Positions 14,200 to 15,274 of a stretch of DNA of 15,274 bases are shown in pieces; within the stretch, counting starts at the first letter, position 1; each line of letters starts with the position of its first letter. This DNA comes from CAZNVB01 sp964651495 (GTDB lineage Bacteria > Acidobacteriota > Aminicenantia > Aminicenantales > UBA8522), in the NCBI GenBank assembly GCA_964651495.1, contig CAZYWP010000075.1, positions 1 to 15,274 on the forward strand, read 5' to 3'. A program made the translations under genes and the position numbers. Under the pieces are notes generated by a model that searched no databases, had not been told where the DNA came from, and was given only the letters and a program-made list of their open reading frames with translations.

Positions 14200-14994
14200 T
14201 TATGTTTTTCGGGCCCAGATCATCAGGCTGTAGCCTTTCTGGAAGAAGAGCAGGAAATCGAGGCGGGAAACGAGCCAGATGAAGGGATAGACCAGTGCGT
14301 AGAGGGCAAACGGTTTCTCCTGAGCGCTGAATTCTTCCGCTGAGGACGGGCGGATATGGCCGTCGCGCCGTTTTTCGGCCGGCGGGCGGGAGAGGAGTTT
14401 GATGTAGACAAAATTGAGGATGAGCTCGAAAAATTCGGAGAAGAAACGCGAATAAAAGGCCTTCCTCTCCGGCCGCAGCCCGGCCCGTCGCAGCTTGATT
14501 TCAAGGTCCTTCAGGGAGTAGCCTTCGCGCTTATGACCGAAATACTCCAGCTTCAGGCCGATCGCCGCCCGGAGCTTGTGCAGCAGGTAAAATCGGCCTG
14601 TGTGGGGAGTGACCAGGATGACCTCTCCGTTCGGCTTGAGAACGCGGGCGATCTCGGCCAGGGCACCGTCGTCGTTGTCGATGTGCTCCAGGTAATCGAG
14701 GCAGAGCGCCGTGTCGAATGACCGGCCGCGAAAGGGCAGCGCCTCCCCCCTGAGCCTGACCAGGTCCTTTTTGAGAATATCCCGGGCCGCGCTCAGGTTG
14801 GCCTGATCCTCATCAGCGCTGACCCAGAAGCCGCCTCTCTTACGGGCAAAATAGCTCAGGATGCCCTGGGCGCATCCCAGGTCCAGCGCGACCCGGTTGG
14901 AGTTCAAGGGAAGGCTGGCCTCAAGCAGCCGCAGCTTTTCTTTTTTCTTCAGGGATTTCCTGACCAGCCGGAGCTGCCAGGGTTGGCCTTTCAT
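14200..14994 (-). CDS. Class I SAM-dependent methyltransferase
   Basis: This 264-residue protein has a Methyltransf_11-type Rossmann domain. SAM motif I is ALDLGCAQG (residues 36-44), the acidic end of strand 2 is D61, LPF follows at 86-88, and the strand-4 motif FDTALCLDYLEHI (93-105) precedes the ALAEIARVLKPNGEVILVTP block (111-130). This order fits small-molecule, lipid or glycan O-methyltransferases of UbiE/COQ5 type. The C-terminal tail has a hydrophobic stretch (ALYALVYPFIWLVSRLDFLLFF, about 230-251) that may associate with or span the inner membrane. The substrate is unknown. ATG 14994 is used because TATAAT lies 7 nt upstream and no longer frame is possible under the promoter; there is no clear ribosome site (only CAGGTAG). 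Confidence 0.88.
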   Translation of the reverse strand: MKGQPWQLRLVRKSLKKKEKLRLLEASLPLNSNRVALDLGCAQGILSYFARKRGGFWVSADEDQANLSAARDILKKDLVRLRGEALPFRGRSFDTALCLDYLEHIDNDDGALAEIARVLKPNGEVILVTPHTGRFYLLHKLRAAIGLKLEYFGHKREGYSLKDLEIKLRRAGLRPERKAFYSRFFSEFFELILNFVYIKLLSRPPAEKRRDGHIRPSSAEEFSAQEKPFALYALVYPFIWLVSRLDFLLFFQKGYSLMIWARKT

Positions 14995-15001
14995 CTACCT
15001 G

Positions 15002-15030
15002 ATTATATTTTTTCTCCGCTGTCCTGACAA
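15002..15030 (-). promoter_or_regulatory. Strong promoter of the methyltransferase gene, leaderless
   Basis: On the minus strand, TTGTCA (15030-15025), a 17-nt spacer and a perfect TATAAT (15007-15002). The -10 box ends 7 nt before the ATG at 14994, so the mRNA is predicted to start at or within a base or so of the start codon. Confidence 0.65.
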
Positions 15031-15274
15031 GGCCGATGGAATTCTAAGATGGCTGATTGCGGCGTTTCATCATCCCTAATTGCTGTGAAATCTGCGATTT
15101 CGGGAAGAACGGCCGACACCCGATGGGTGACACGGTTCGGGGACTCCCAGGGGGGAAGAGGCGAGGGTGTTGGGTGAGGAAGCCCGTCGAAGACTGAGCG
15201 GGCATGGTTTCTCGACTGAAACGAGTTTACTGATTTGCGCAAGCAAAGCAGGGGGGTTCCAAGGGGGAAGGCCC
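15031..15274. other. Gene-free region rich in short hairpins
   Basis: No credible gene. A minus-strand reading frame at 15003-15242 exists, but it runs through the promoter and repeat and has no protein-like character. Perfect short stems are GAAATC/GATTTC (15087-15101), the 13-nt palindromic core of repeat copy B (15117-15129), GCCCG/CGGGC (15182-15203), GTTTC/GAAAC (15207-15222) and TTTGC/GCAAA (15234-15247). The final bases (AAGGGGGAAGGCCC) look like the start of another G/C hairpin cut by the window edge. It could be a repeat cluster or a structured RNA. Confidence 0.45.
15113..15150 (+). repeat. Dispersed palindromic repeat, copy B
   Basis: Same layout as copy A (8467-8504). The palindrome CACCCGATGGGTG (15117-15129) is followed, 17 nt from its start, by GGTTCGGGG (15134-15142), identical in A. 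The palindrome arms CACCC/GGGTG are kept although the loop differs (GAC in A, GAT in B), which hints that the hairpin matters. Confidence 0.65.

Noticed and set aside
15003..15242. Minus-strand 79-codon frame upstream of the methyltransferase
   Set aside because: Runs through the promoter boxes and repeat copy B; no ribosome site and no protein-like pattern.
1..15274. CRISPR array, tRNA, rRNA, prophage or insertion-sequence genes
   Set aside because: No regularly spaced repeats, cloverleaf, rRNA-like sequence, or transposase/phage proteins seen on either strand.

Overview
The window is GC-rich, gene-dense chromosomal DNA from a Gram-negative-type bacterium. A predicted outer-membrane beta-barrel, a DUF374-type lipid acyltransferase and a heptose-phosphate-like operon all point that way. 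A C69 dipeptidase, a secreted subtilase, a CBM9-like protein and an SSS transporter together suggest a heterotrophic, protein/sugar-scavenging, probably uncultured lineage. Acidobacteriota/Aminicenantes-like is my best guess, but no marker gene here proves it. I see no rRNA, tRNA, CRISPR array, transposase or phage gene.

Layout. (1) 1-681: the 3' part of an Asp/Glu racemase-family gene on the plus strand. (2) 4186-702, minus strand: a tight four-gene operon in the order HAD phosphatase, deoxyhypusine-synthase-like protein, HldA-like PfkB kinase, GmhA-like SIS isomerase. It has a good promoter at 4246-4273, and two of its junctions are ATGA stop/start overlaps. It resembles a sugar-phosphate (heptose-type) pathway, but it has no nucleotidyltransferase and carries a DHS-fold protein without the catalytic lysine segment. 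(3) 4187-4431: a divergent control region with a nested 46-bp inverted repeat in front of a secreted C69 dipeptidase (4432-6018). (4) 6918-6091, minus strand: a CBM9-like protein, divergent from an SSS symporter (7045-8457). (5) 8458-8662: a gene-free stretch holding two inverted copies of a short palindrome-bearing repeat; a third copy lies near 15113. (6) 8663-11277, plus strand: lipid acyltransferase, a secreted RMDN-like TPR protein and a beta-barrel protein. (7) 14123-11312, minus strand: a three-gene cassette joined by two ATGA overlaps, encoding a degenerate MPN/JAB-like protein, an AMMECR1 protein and a secreted subtilisin-like protease. (8) 14994-14200, minus strand: a SAM methyltransferase with a strong promoter. 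(9) 15031-15274: a gene-free region with many short hairpins.

The most notable cross-cutting observation is that four transcription-unit heads have a -10-like box only 6-7 nt before the start codon (7045, 8663, 14123, 14994). This suggests leaderless mRNAs. Other genes in the same window (4186, 4432, 6918, 9377) have ordinary Shine-Dalgarno leaders. The two strongest candidates for an undescribed system are the SIS/PfkB/DHS-like/HAD operon and the MPN-like/AMMECR1/subtilase cassette.
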